Of a stretch of DNA of 34,152 nt, positions 17,995 through 25,468 are shown piece by piece. Location: contig NZ_KE384331.1 of the NCBI RefSeq assembly GCF_000425225.1, positions 117,346 to 151,497 on the forward strand. Direction: 5' to 3'. A program made the position numbers and the translations under genes. A model generated the notes under the pieces. That model searched no databases and had not been told where the DNA came from. It saw nothing but the letters and a program-made list of their open reading frames with translations. This DNA is from Pontibacillus marinus BH030004 = DSM 16465 (lineage in GTDB: Bacteria > Bacillota > Bacilli > Bacillales > BH030062). Within the stretch, counting starts at the first letter, position 1. The number at the start of each line of letters is the position of its first letter.

Positions 17995-18627
17995 ATGATT
18001 GCAATTGAAGCAGCTTGGTTAGCATTGCTCATAACCGGTTTCGGTACGATGTTTTTATTCGGCGAATTATTAGTGAATATGAGAGGGATCTTTGGGGTTA
18101 TTGGGTTAGCTTTTATAACGCTCTACTTTATGTCCTATTTAAGTGTCACGATGTTTTTCGTTATGCTCGTCATTTATTTAGTAAGTCTTACCCTTATTAT
18201 AATCGATGGAAAGGTTATTAATGATGGATCATTAGCCACTCTCGGTGGAGTGATGATGTTATTCACAGTGGGGATCAGCGCTCCGGATTGGGTAACAGGA
18301 CTTTATGGTGTGAGTGGTGTGTTACTAGGGACATTTGGTTCTTTACTGTTTTTAAAAGTTTTTCCGAAAAGACAAATGTGGTCCAAGATTGCGCTAGTCG
18401 ATCAATTAAGTTCTGAACAAGGTTATAATTCAATGAATGAATCCTATCGTTATTTAGAAGGGAAACAAGGGGAGACAATGACAGATTTACGACCGGTTGG
18501 AACTATTAAAATTGAAGAGCAAGAGTTTAGCGCTGTATCAAATGGTCACTGGATTCAAAAAGGCGAAAAAATTGAAGTTGTTAGTGTGGATGGGACGAAA
18601 ATCCTGGTGAAAAAGGTCGAAGTTTAA
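17995..18627 (+). CDS. NfeD-like membrane protein
   Basis: The protein has 210 residues. About four to five membrane segments lie at 1-120 (including FGTMFLFGELLVNMRGIFG and GLYGVSGVLLGTFGSLLFLK). A C-terminal OB-fold-like NfeD domain follows (about 160-210, LRPVGTIKIEEQEFSAVSNG, IEVVSVDGTKILVKKV). NfeD proteins often work with flotillin-like proteins, but no floA-type gene is next to it here. The start is the ATG at 17995, 6 bases after GAGGTG; the GTG at 17986 overlaps that SD. Confidence 0.75.
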   Translation: MIAIEAAWLALLITGFGTMFLFGELLVNMRGIFGVIGLAFITLYFMSYLSVTMFFVMLVIYLVSLTLIIIDGKVINDGSLATLGGVMMLFTVGISAPDWVTGLYGVSGVLLGTFGSLLFLKVFPKRQMWSKIALVDQLSSEQGYNSMNESYRYLEGKQGETMTDLRPVGTIKIEEQEFSAVSNGHWIQKGEKIEVVSVDGTKILVKKVEV

Positions 18628-18716
18628 TACATCTTCACGAATAATTTACACTCCGTTAATAATAAATCTTCATAATTAGGAAGTGAAGTAATTATTTGTT
18701 AATGGGGTGTATCTTG

Positions 18717-20471
18717 ATGAAACGATTTCAGCTTTTTCAGAAGAGTAAGCGTGCTTTGAGAAAAGTGACATCATTACAACTTTTTAAAAAGAGAGAGAAA
18801 ACAGTGAGTAAAAAGAAAAGAAATCGTACCCTTTCTTTCCAAGCTCGCTTATCTATTATTGTATGTATATTATTCCTTTTATCAATTTCTTGTCTTGGTT
18901 ATTTATCATATTCAAAAGCAAAGGAAAATCAAATCGAACTAGTGCAAAATCGCTTGGAACGGGAAGTCTTTGTCATGAAGGATATGGCAAGAAGTATGAT
19001 GTATGCCTATGTTGGCGATAAGGAAACGTTTAATAAACAAATCGCTCAAGTTGTCGAATCACAGCGAGCCGAGCTAATGCAAGATGGGTTTTCATCAAGG
19101 ATGTATTTATTAAGAGATGCTGAAGTACAATCTTTCCCAGAAAAAGAAACTTTAGAAGTTGGATTTAATGAAGATACCATTAACAAAATCCAAACTGAAG
19201 AAGATGGTACATATATGGCGGATTATAAAGGTGAGAAAAGATTATTTGCCTATGGATCTATTCAAGATTTTAAAGGGATATATATTATTAGCATTCCAGC
19301 TCATGAATTTATGAGTTCAGTAAATCAATTTGCTAAATATACAATTACGGTAGCTGCGGTAAGTCTGTTACTTGTTTTTGTGATCGTGTACATATTAATT
19401 CGTAACATGTTTAACCCACTTGTACAGCTTCAAAGAATAATGAGAAGAGCGCGTGATGGAGAGTTTGATGATGCTTCTAGTATTAAAACATCTATCCCAG
19501 AGATCCAATCTCTATCGGAGAGTTATCAAGAATTAATTGATCAAATCTCATATATGCTAACTAATATTAAAGTAGCTGTTAATCAACTTTCTGGTACAAG
19601 TGATGAGTTAGCGGTTTCATCTGATAAGCTGGGTGATTCGCAAACAGATATGAAACAAGAGCTAGAAAATGTGATTCAAGGAACTCAGAAAACAGAAGGT
19701 ACATTTAAAGAACAAATGAGTGTATTTGAGGAACTTACATATTTTCTAGATCGTCTGTTAAGCTCTTTCAATGAAATGTACAACAAACAACATCTCATGA
19801 ATGACTCGATTGAAGAAGGGAATCGTAGTGTTTCTTCTATTATGAATGCTTTAGAAACGTACCATCAAGGTTTCAAGGATATGACAGGGAAAATTCAAGA
19901 CCTAGAAGAAAATACGGTGAATATTGATCAAGCAGGTAAGATGATTCAAAGTTTAGCGGAAAGAACAAAGCTTCTTGCTTTAAATGCAACGATTGAAGCG
20001 GCTAGAGCTGGAGAAGATGGGAAAGGATTTGCTGTAGTAGCTAGTGAAGTCCGCAAACTAGCTGAAAATTCTCGCGAAGCAGCTCTGGAGATTGATGAAA
20101 AGATGAAACATACATTAGGGATAAGTGAATACCTCAGTGGAGAATTTCATAATATGTACCAACAATTAACAGAACACCTCCAAAGTGCTCAGTCTTCTAT
20201 CTCTTCTTTTGACCTATTGTCAGAACATATACGTCAGTTTAATGAACACTTAAATGATTCTAAGGGTGAAGTGAATAAAGCGAGTGAGATGATTCCAAAA
20301 ATGGAACAAGCTTTTCAAGAGTTTTATCAAGTATCCAATCAAACGCTCGTTTCAGCTCAGCAACTATTTGAAGCAGCAGAGATGCAAGAAATGCAAATGA
20401 ACGAGACAGACGAAGTGAGAAATCAGCTCGTTGCATTATCCCAAGAGCTAGCAACTTTAACAACAAAATAA
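18717..20471 (+). CDS. Methyl-accepting chemotaxis protein
   Basis: This transmembrane chemoreceptor has 584 residues. It has a basic cytoplasmic N-terminus, TM1 (about 43-63) and an extracytoplasmic sensor region of about 150 residues with no domain I can name. TM2 lies at about 204-227, followed by HAMP, and then the long coiled-coil signalling domain with the conserved tip [32 protein letters not shown]. The ligand is unknown. The start is the ATG at 18717 after GGGGTG; an upstream TTG (18696) has no SD. No sigma-D type promoter is seen upstream. It has no chemotaxis neighbours, so it is probably a stand-alone receptor gene. Confidence 0.92.
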   Translation: MKRFQLFQKSKRALRKVTSLQLFKKREKTVSKKKRNRTLSFQARLSIIVCILFLLSISCLGYLSYSKAKENQIELVQNRLEREVFVMKDMARSMMYAYVGDKETFNKQIAQVVESQRAELMQDGFSSRMYLLRDAEVQSFPEKETLEVGFNEDTINKIQTEEDGTYMADYKGEKRLFAYGSIQDFKGIYIISIPAHEFMSSVNQFAKYTITVAAVSLLLVFVIVYILIRNMFNPLVQLQRIMRRARDGEFDDASSIKTSIPEIQSLSESYQELIDQISYMLTNIKVAVNQLSGTSDELAVSSDKLGDSQTDMKQELENVIQGTQKTEGTFKEQMSVFEELTYFLDRLLSSFNEMYNKQHLMNDSIEEGNRSVSSIMNALETYHQGFKDMTGKIQDLEENTVNIDQAGKMIQSLAERTKLLALNATIEAARAGEDGKGFAVVASEVRKLAENSREAALEIDEKMKHTLGISEYLSGEFHNMYQQLTEHLQSAQSSISSFDLLSEHIRQFNEHLNDSKGEVNKASEMIPKMEQAFQEFYQVSNQTLVSAQQLFEAAEMQEMQMNETDEVRNQLVALSQELATLTTK

Positions 20472-20474
20472 AGA

Positions 20475-20512
20475 AAATGGAAAAGGAGCCCCTAAATGGA
20501 CTCCTTTTTTAT
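20475..20512. terminator. Terminator between the chemoreceptor and DUF1189 genes
   Basis: AAAAGGAG (20481-20488) pairs with CTCCTTTT (20501-20508), followed by TT on the plus strand; the minus strand also has a T-rich exit, so it may serve both convergent genes. Confidence 0.75.
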
Positions 20513-20997
20513 TTAGTGTTTCTTTTCTTAGGTTTTGGGATATAGCGAATTATAAGATATAAATAACCAATAGCAAGTACCCAATAAAGCAACCAAGCAA
20601 AAGGTGGTTGCCATGAGAATGCTTCTAAGATTGCAAATAATAGAGTAGGGGTCGTCACAGCATAAGCCGAAAGTGTCCAAGTGTGTTTATATTGGAGCGG
20701 TTTTTTCATAATCTCCTTTATGAAAAGCCCTACAGTTGCTAAAAATGAAACACCAATAAACTTTAATGCGGTTGTAAACAGGTATAGTAATGGAATCCAT
20801 AAAGCTAGTGGGAATTGGTTTTCGCCCACTACATTAACTTGCTGTGGTGAGTTAAGGAACTGTATGATGTTAAATAACATCGTTATAGCCATTACAAAAA
20901 ATAGATATCCAATAGGTTTACCAATTTTTTGAATGCGAAACGTTGAAACCCTTTTTAAATGGTAAAAACTATATATAAATTGTTTTCCAATATTCAT
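20509..20997 (-). CDS. DUF1189 family membrane protein
   Basis: The 162-residue protein begins MNIGKQFIYSFYHLKRVSTFRIQ, the typical amphipathic DUF1189 N-terminus. About four transmembrane segments follow, and a basic tail PKPKKRNTK. B. subtilis YqgB, at the same place in the yqg cluster, is as I recall a family member. The start is the ATG at 20997, after minus-strand AAGGTGG; the longer ORF adds 28 residues without an SD. The function is unknown. It is divergent from nptA. Confidence 0.8.
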   Translation of the reverse strand: MNIGKQFIYSFYHLKRVSTFRIQKIGKPIGYLFFVMAITMLFNIIQFLNSPQQVNVVGENQFPLALWIPLLYLFTTALKFIGVSFLATVGLFIKEIMKKPLQYKHTWTLSAYAVTTPTLLFAILEAFSWQPPFAWLLYWVLAIGYLYLIIRYIPKPKKRNTK

Positions 20998-21129
20998 AAG
21001 CTGCCACCTTTGTTGAGTTGATGTATAGTTTAATGATATAGGAGATAAATAAAAAAAGGCAATATATTCATTAGAAAACATAGAAATGTTAAGCTAATGT
21101 AAATTTAACGTTAAATAAAGAAAAACATC

Positions 21130-21157
21130 TTTACAAAACCTTAAGGATTCATTAATA
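21130..21157 (+). promoter_or_regulatory. Candidate PhoP-box array upstream of nptA
   Basis: TTTACA (21130), TTAAGG (21141) and TTAATA (21152) are TTAACA-like half-sites spaced exactly 11 bp apart. A weak -10-like TAGATA follows at 21181-21186. A fourth half-site in phase is not visible. This spacing is the known PhoP-binding pattern of Bacillus, and the downstream gene is a phosphate transporter. Confidence 0.45.
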
Positions 21158-21270
21158 ATAGTGAAGGGTTTTGCGATTCCTAGATAAAAAACACGAAAAA
21201 GCAAAACTTTTGTAAGTTTTTCTAGATAAATGTAGAAAAAGAAAAATCTTGGATGAGGGGAGCATTATCT

Positions 21271-22905
21271 ATGGAAGGCGTTAATGTTCAGGAAATGATA
21301 TTTCAATTTATCGGTGGTTTGGGTATCTTCCTATTTGGTTTGAAATTCATGGGAGACGGACTGCAAAAATCAGCAGGTGATCGTTTACGTGATATTTTAG
21401 ACAAATTTACTACAAATCCGTTTATGGGTGTACTAGCTGGTGCACTTGTAACGATGCTAATCCAAAGTAGCTCGGGTACGACGGTATTAACAGTAGGGCT
21501 TGTAAATGCAGGCTTTATGACGTTAAGACAGGCGATCGGAGTTATAATGGGAGCAAACATTGGTACGACAGTAACAGCATTTATTATTGGTATTGAATTA
21601 AAAGAATATGGTCTACCAATATTAGCTGTAGGTGCATTGCTCTTATTCTTCTTTAAGAGTAAAAAGATTACTTATCTCGGACAAACTCTATTTGGATTTG
21701 GTGCACTTTTCTATGGCTTGAAGCTTATGAGTAACGGGATGAAACCTTTACGTGGTTTAGAAACATTCCAAGACTTAACCTTAAGTATGAGTGAACAGCC
21801 AATTCTAGGTGTAGTTATAGGTACATTGTTCACAGTTATTGTACAGAGCTCTTCAGCAACAATTGGTGTATTGCAAGGGTTATTTGAACAAGGTGCAATT
21901 AGCCTGGATGCTGCATTACCAGTATTGTTCGGAGATAACATTGGTACAACGATTACAGCTGTATTAGCAGCTATTGGTGCAAGTGTTGCAGCTAAGCGTG
22001 CAGCATTTACTCACGTAATCTTTAACGTAGTGGGTACAACGTTATTCCTGATTCTTTTACAGTTGTACACGCCATTTATAGAATATTTAAAGGATGCATT
22101 AGGTCTGAATGAAGAAATGACGATTGCATTCGCACATGGTTTATTTAACTTTACAAACATGCTCATACAATTCCCGTTTATTGGATTGTTAGCATTAATT
22201 GTAACGAAATTAATCCCTGGTGATGATACAGCTGTGGATCAGAAGCCACAGCACCTTGACCCAATCTTTATTGAGCAATCTCCATCACTAGCACTAGACC
22301 AAGCTAAAGAAGAAGTTATGCGTATGGGTGAGTTTGCTTATAAAGGCCTTGAAGAAACTAGCCAGTATTTAAATAACCATCAACGTAAACATGCAGATAT
22401 GGCTCTTCAATATGAAGAAGCTCTAAATAATTTAGATCGAAAAATTACGGATTATCTAGTGAATCTCTCAGGATCTTCATTAACTGAATTAGAAAGCTCA
22501 AAGCATTCAGCTTTAATTGATTCGGTTCGTGATATTGAACGTATCGGAGACCACTTTGAAAATATTATTGAACTTGTGGATTATAAAATCTCTAATAAGG
22601 TTCATTTAACTGAACAAGCTCAAGATGACTTGAACGACATGTTAAATCTAACCCTTATTACTGTAAAACAAGCTATGAAGTCTCTTGAAACAATGGACCG
22701 TGAAGAGGCGTTAGCTGTTGTACAAAAAGAAAATCAAATTGATCAGTACGAACGTTCTTATCGTAAGAAGCACATTATTCGTATGAACAATGGCGTATGT
22801 ACCGGCCCAGCTGGTATCGTGTTTGTTGATATCATCTCTAACCTAGAACGAATTGGAGATCACGCAGTAAACATTGCTGAGGAAGTACTTGGGAAAGAAC
22901 AGTAA
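21271..22905 (+). CDS. nptA: Na+/phosphate cotransporter family protein with PhoU-like tail
   Basis: This is a NptA/YjbB-type (NaPi-IIb related) inorganic phosphate carrier. The 544 residues contain the two inverted family repeats, each with a QSS motif and a GxNIGTT motif: MLIQSSSGTT with GANIGTTVTA, and VIVQSSSAT with GDNIGTTITA. About eight or more membrane segments fill residues 1-320. A cytoplasmic PhoU-like helical domain follows (about 340-540, with repeated RDIERIGDHFENI and SNLERIGDHAVNI). The start is the ATG at 21271, about 10 bases after GAGGGG; the in-frame ATG at 21253 has no SD. Family members can move phosphate either way, so direction is an inference from the upstream PhoP boxes. 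Confidence 0.85.
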   Translation: MEGVNVQEMIFQFIGGLGIFLFGLKFMGDGLQKSAGDRLRDILDKFTTNPFMGVLAGALVTMLIQSSSGTTVLTVGLVNAGFMTLRQAIGVIMGANIGTTVTAFIIGIELKEYGLPILAVGALLLFFFKSKKITYLGQTLFGFGALFYGLKLMSNGMKPLRGLETFQDLTLSMSEQPILGVVIGTLFTVIVQSSSATIGVLQGLFEQGAISLDAALPVLFGDNIGTTITAVLAAIGASVAAKRAAFTHVIFNVVGTTLFLILLQLYTPFIEYLKDALGLNEEMTIAFAHGLFNFTNMLIQFPFIGLLALIVTKLIPGDDTAVDQKPQHLDPIFIEQSPSLALDQAKEEVMRMGEFAYKGLEETSQYLNNHQRKHADMALQYEEALNNLDRKITDYLVNLSGSSLTELESSKHSALIDSVRDIERIGDHFENIIELVDYKISNKVHLTEQAQDDLNDMLNLTLITVKQAMKSLETMDREEALAVVQKENQIDQYERSYRKKHIIRMNNGVCTGPAGIVFVDIISNLERIGDHAVNIAEEVLGKEQ

Positions 22906-22920
22906 GAAGATTTGATAATA

Positions 22921-22979
22921 AGTAGTTCGGTTTTGGAGTACAAAACGTAATTTGTACCCTTAACTGAACTACTTTTTTT
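22921..22979 (+). terminator. Terminator of nptA
   Basis: The outer stem AGTAGTTCGGTT / AACTGAACTACT (12 bp, one G-U) encloses the inner stem GTACAAA / TTTGTAC, followed by seven Ts. Confidence 0.9.
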
Positions 22980-22980
22980 G

Positions 22981-23199
22981 TGTTTATTATGAGAGCTTGC
23001 GAACGAGGAAGCTGAAAATAAACAAGGAAGATCGACTAAACCCGCCAAATCGTGTGGCAACGTCGACCTACCCCACGTCGTGTGGGGCAGCAGGAGTATT
23101 GCCGTTTCACCGATCCCCTTACTCTCATAAAAGCAACGGACCTCCACCACACTTTATCTCGATTCCAAGTCTTCAACAAACGGGGACTAATGTGGAGTA
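22981..23199 (+). repeat. Degenerate intergenic repeat, copy B
   Basis: The segment starts with a hairpin TGTTTATT / AATAAACA (22981-22988 with 23017-23024) enclosing AGCTT / AAGCT, whose loop GCGAACGAGG resembles the apex of copy A. A CCCCAC / GTGGGG hairpin (23071-23076 with 23082-23087) follows. The tail, AAGCAACGGACC and then TTTATCTCGATTCCAAGTCTTCAA, is nearly identical to the tails of copies A and C. The long GC-rich arms are missing. ORFs across it are spurious. Bases 23200-23306 hold nothing I can name. Confidence 0.7.
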
Positions 23200-23306
23200 A
23201 GTCTTAAACAATGCTCGAATCGAGTGAATTTTTAAGATAAGAACTCATTTAATACTTTACTGTTATATCAGAACAAAAAAACCTAAAGATTTTATTAAGA
23301 AAATCC

Positions 23307-23335
23307 TTGAACGAGAGTCTATGACGTGCTATATT
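23307..23335 (+). promoter_or_regulatory. tRNA operon promoter P1
   Basis: TTGAAC (23307-23312), a 17-base spacer and TATATT (23330-23335). It is the first of two tandem promoters 93 bp apart, a layout like that of Bacillus rRNA operons. Confidence 0.65.
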
Positions 23336-23399
23336 ATTCGTGTTGCTTCTTTTGAGGCTTTCAGAGGTATCAAAAGAAATAACCAAAACAAAAAAGTTA

Positions 23400-23428
23400 T
23401 TGACGATATAGTAGTTACATGTTATATT
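23400..23428 (+). promoter_or_regulatory. tRNA operon promoter P2
   Basis: TTGACG (23400-23405), a 17-base spacer and TATATT (23423-23428). Transcription would begin near 23435, about 50 bases before the partial tRNA-Asn. Confidence 0.75.
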
Positions 23429-23478
23429 ATATCTTGTCGCTAACGAAGTGGTGATGTTGTTTTAGTGGATTTTTAATA

Positions 23479-23506
23479 ATTATTCCAACGTAGCTCAGTG
23501 GTAGAG
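23479..23506 (+). repeat. Duplicated 5' end of tRNA-Asn (partial tRNA)
   Basis: These 28 bases are identical to 23658-23685. They hold the 5' acceptor strand and D-arm of tRNA-Asn up to GAG of the D-stem (tRNA part 23484-23506). The anticodon arm and T-arm are absent, so it cannot make a tRNA. It abuts the element at 23507. Confidence 0.9.
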
Positions 23507-23657
23507 GATCCGTAAACATCATTGAAGAGACATCAATGTAGGATCTGCGAGGAGCAGCCCATCATCTAGCAGAGTAAGCATGGGTCGTGACGAGCATAAA
23601 AGGAATAACAACTTGAGTAGTCATCTGACTCTCAACAAACATTGGTCTTCATTTTAT
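23507..23657 (+). other. Unidentified tRNA-associated element, copy 1
   Basis: This is a 151-bp element between the two tRNA-Asn 5' ends. Its first ~100 bases are nearly the same as those of copy 2 at 24185. Hairpin 1 pairs GATCC (23507-23511) with GGATC (23541-23545) around an inner CATTG/CAATG stem (23520-23524 with 23534-23538). Hairpin 2 pairs GCCCAT (23557-23562) with ATGGGT (23580-23585). The last 50 bases diverge from copy 2. There is no ORF and no similarity I know to rRNA or tRNA. It could be an insertion that duplicated its tRNA target, or a structured spacer RNA released by RNase P. Confidence 0.7.
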
Positions 23658-23662
23658 ATTAT

Positions 23663-23737
23663 TCCAACGTAGCTCAGTGGTAGAGCTATCGGCTGTTAAC
23701 CGATCGGTCGCAGGTTCGAATCCTGCCGTTGGAGCCA
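23663..23737 (+). tRNA. tRNA-Asn (GTT)
   Basis: The full cloverleaf is present: acceptor TCCAACG/CGTTGGA, D-stem GCTC/GAGC, anticodon stem ATCGG/CCGAT with loop CTGTTAA, T-arm GCAGG-TTCGAAT-CCTGC, discriminator G and encoded CCA. It is the first tRNA of the operon. From the D-stem to the T-loop it matches the tRNA-Ile2 at 23937 except for the anticodon. Confidence 0.97.
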
Positions 23738-23738
23738 T

Positions 23739-23815
23739 GGCGGCGTAGCTCAGCTGGCGAGAGCGTACGGTTCATACCCGTGAGGTCGGGGGTTCGATCC
23801 CCTCCGCCGCCACCA
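23739..23815 (+). tRNA. tRNA-Met (CAT), elongator type
   Basis: Acceptor GGCGGCG/CGCCGCC, loop TTCATAC, discriminator A and encoded CCA. It has a normal base-paired acceptor end and lacks the three G-C pairs of an initiator anticodon stem, so it is the elongator. Confidence 0.92.
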
Positions 23816-23852
23816 TTACATAATCATATCATGATGGATCCTTAACTAATAT

Positions 23853-23929
23853 GGCGATTGTGGCGAAGTGGTTAACGCACCGGATTGTGGCTCCGGCATT
23901 CGAGGGTTCGATTCCCTTCAATCGCCCCA
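23853..23929 (+). tRNA. tRNA-His (GTG)
   Basis: Loop TTGTGGC between CCGGA and TCCGG gives anticodon GTG. The extra 5' G (G-1) at 23853 faces C73, the His identity pair, and CCA is encoded. Confidence 0.96.
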
Positions 23930-23936
23930 TATAATA

Positions 23937-24013
23937 GGACCCTTAGCTCAGCTGGTTAGAGCTATCGGCTCATAACCGATCGGTCGCAGGTTCAAGTCCT
24001 GCAGGGTCCACCA
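23937..24013 (+). tRNA. tRNA-Ile2 (CAT, to be modified to lysidine)
   Basis: Acceptor GGACCCT/AGGGTCC, anticodon loop CTCATAA, discriminator A, encoded CCA. The GGACC acceptor is that of Bacillus tRNA-Ile2, whose C34 is changed to lysidine by TilS so that it reads AUA. An alternative label is a second Met tRNA, which is less likely. Confidence 0.82.
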
Positions 24014-24022
24014 TCATATCTC

Positions 24023-24115
24023 GGAGGAGTACCCAAGTCTGGCTGAAGGGAGCGGTCTTGAAAACCGCCAGGAGGTTTACGCCTCGCGGGGGTTCGAATC
24101 CCTCCTCCTCCGCCA
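24023..24115 (+). tRNA. tRNA-Ser (TGA)
   Basis: A class II tRNA with a long variable arm (AGGAGGTTTACGCCTC region), anticodon loop CTTGAAA between GCGGT and ACCGC, acceptor GGAGGAG/CTCCTCC, discriminator G and encoded CCA. Confidence 0.96.
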
Positions 24116-24130
24116 TATATCTTACTTACT

Positions 24131-24157
24131 GAGAACAAGTCAGATGTTCTCTTTTTT
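24131..24157 (+). terminator. Terminator of the Asn-Met-His-Ile-Ser tRNA operon
   Basis: GAGAACA pairs with TGTTCTC (7 bp, 7-base loop) followed by six Ts. The partial tRNA-Phe repeat starts only 3 bases later. Confidence 0.85.
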
Positions 24158-24159
24158 AT

Positions 24160-24184
24160 TGGCTCGGTAGCTCAGTCGGTAGAG
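24160..24184 (+). repeat. Duplicated 5' end of tRNA-Phe (partial tRNA)
   Basis: These 25 bases are identical to 24343-24367: the 5' acceptor strand and D-arm of tRNA-Phe up to GAG of the D-stem. They join the element at 24185 at the same tRNA position as in the Asn case. Confidence 0.9.
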
Positions 24185-24342
24185 GATCCGTAAACATCGT
24201 TGTTAAAACTTCAATGTAGGATCTGCGAGGAGCAGCCCATCACCTAGTAGAATAAGCATGGGTCGTGACGAGCACAGCAAGGAAGATCATCACTGAATAG
24301 GCATCTCAATACCGCATAAAAGTAGCGGAAACTTAACGAAAA
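24185..24342 (+). other. Unidentified tRNA-associated element, copy 2
   Basis: This 158-bp element lies between the two tRNA-Phe 5' ends. It begins GATCCGTAAACATC, as copy 1 does. Hairpin 1 pairs 24185-24189 with 24219-24223, and hairpin 2 pairs 24235-24240 with 24258-24263. Stretches such as TGTAGGATCTGCGAGGAGC and AAGCATGGGTCGTGACGAGC are identical in both copies. The inner stem changes from CATTG/CAATG to CGTTG/CAATG, still pairing through G-U. Its 3' part holds CAAGGAAGATC (24278-24288), also found in repeat copy B (23023-23033). Confidence 0.7.
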
Positions 24343-24343
24343 T

Positions 24344-24419
<76 letters not shown>

Positions 24420-24451
24420 TTAATATCGTCTCCTTTCTATTATTTAAATAT

Positions 24452-24482
24452 AAGCAAGCGCATCGAGCGCTTGCTTTTTTTA
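24452..24482 (+). terminator. Terminator of tRNA-Phe
   Basis: A perfect 10-bp stem AAGCAAGCGC / GCGCTTGCTT with loop ATCGA, followed by a T run. Confidence 0.9.
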
Positions 24483-24494
24483 TGCTCTCAATAC

Positions 24495-24516
24495 CTGGAG
24501 GTAACCCCACCTCCAG
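24495..24516 (+). other. Hairpin upstream of sodA
   Basis: A perfect 8-bp stem CTGGAGGT / ACCTCCAG with loop AACCCC and no T run. It may be a leftover or a structure in readthrough RNA. The remaining gap to sodA holds a candidate promoter and the SD. Confidence 0.4.
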
Positions 24517-24547
24517 AAGGAGTTTACAATAACTGAAAAAAGATAGT

Positions 24548-24577
24548 TTGAAATAAAACAATTTGGGATATTATATA
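24548..24577 (+). promoter_or_regulatory. Candidate promoter of sodA
   Basis: TTGAAA (24548-24553), an 18-base spacer and TATATA (24572-24577). The predicted 5' untranslated region is about 120 bases. No clear PerR or Fur box is visible. Confidence 0.45.
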
Positions 24578-24705
24578 AAGCGGAGCGTTTTTTAGAATTC
24601 TTTAACTCTTGAGAATGCATATGATTTGCATGGCTTAAAAGGGTTTGGTAATCTAAAATTGTTGGCATAAAGCCACTACATACTATTTAAAGGAGGAGAT
24701 TCAAG

Positions 24706-25317
24706 ATGGCTAAATTTGAACTACCTGAATTACCTTATGCTTATGATGCACTTGAACCACACATTGACAAAGAAACTATGAATATTCACCACACAAAGCA
24801 CCATGCTGGCTATGTGAACAAGCTTAATGCTGCACTAGAGGGGCATGCTGACCTACAAGATAAATCACTTGATCAACTTCTTGGTAACCTTGATGCAGTA
24901 CCAGAAGATATCCGTACTGCAGTTCGTCGTAACGGTGGTGGACACTCTAACCACTCTCTATTCTGGACAATCATGTCCCCAAATGGTGGCGGCGAGCCAA
25001 CAGGCGAGCTTGCTGACAAAATCAACGAAAAGTTTGGCAGCTTCGAAAACTTCAAAGAGAAGTTTGCTGACACAGCAAAAGGCCGTTTCGGTTCTGGTTG
25101 GGCTTGGTTAGTTGTAAACAATGGTGAACTTGAATTAATGGACACACTAAATCAAGATGCTCCAGTAATGGAAGGTAAAACACCTATCCTTGGACTTGAC
25201 GTTTGGGAGCACGCTTACTACCTTAACTACCAAAACCGTCGTCCTGACTACATTGCTGCATTCTGGAATGTAGTAAACTGGGATGAGGTTGCAAAGCGCT
25301 ACGTAGCAGCTAAATAA
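24706..25317 (+). CDS. sodA: Superoxide dismutase, Mn type
   Basis: This enzyme converts superoxide to oxygen and hydrogen peroxide in the cytoplasm. The 203 residues are standard. The four metal ligands are expected in [12 protein letters not shown] (first His), [11 protein letters not shown] (second His) and [11 protein letters not shown] (Asp and His). [11 protein letters not shown] and GSGWAWLV are of the Mn/cambialistic type. Metal choice cannot be fixed by sequence alone. The ATG follows AAAGGAGGAG. It is followed by yqgE, as in B. subtilis. Confidence 0.96.
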   Translation: MAKFELPELPYAYDALEPHIDKETMNIHHTKHHAGYVNKLNAALEGHADLQDKSLDQLLGNLDAVPEDIRTAVRRNGGGHSNHSLFWTIMSPNGGGEPTGELADKINEKFGSFENFKEKFADTAKGRFGSGWAWLVVNNGELELMDTLNQDAPVMEGKTPILGLDVWEHAYYLNYQNRRPDYIAAFWNVVNWDEVAKRYVAAK

Positions 25318-25330
25318 GTATGAATAATAG

Positions 25331-25364
25331 AAAAAGACACAGCTAAACGCTGTGTCTTTTTTTA
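25331..25364 (+). terminator. Terminator of sodA
   Basis: AAAAGACACAGC pairs with GCTGTGTCTTTT around TAAAC, with a T run. Confidence 0.9.
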
Positions 25365-25468
25365 TTTGGCTCCAATGACTTCAGTATTTCTTTCCTTTTC
25401 GTGTTCCGTTGTATAACGTCTTCTTTTTAGAAAACAATAATGATTAGAGTATAGGAGGCGTTTGGGGC

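Noticed and set aside
18628-18716. Sigma-D (flagellar) promoter for the chemoreceptor
   Set aside because: No TAAA-N15-GCCGATAT-like pair is present in the upstream region.
22860-23200. ORFs on both strands across 22860-23200
   Set aside because: They cover the nptA terminator and repeat copy B, and have no SD or family resemblance.
23507-23657. rRNA fragment or group I intron in tRNA
   Set aside because: The element does not resemble 5S, 16S or 23S segments that I know, and the downstream tRNA is intact, so it does not split a tRNA as an intron would.
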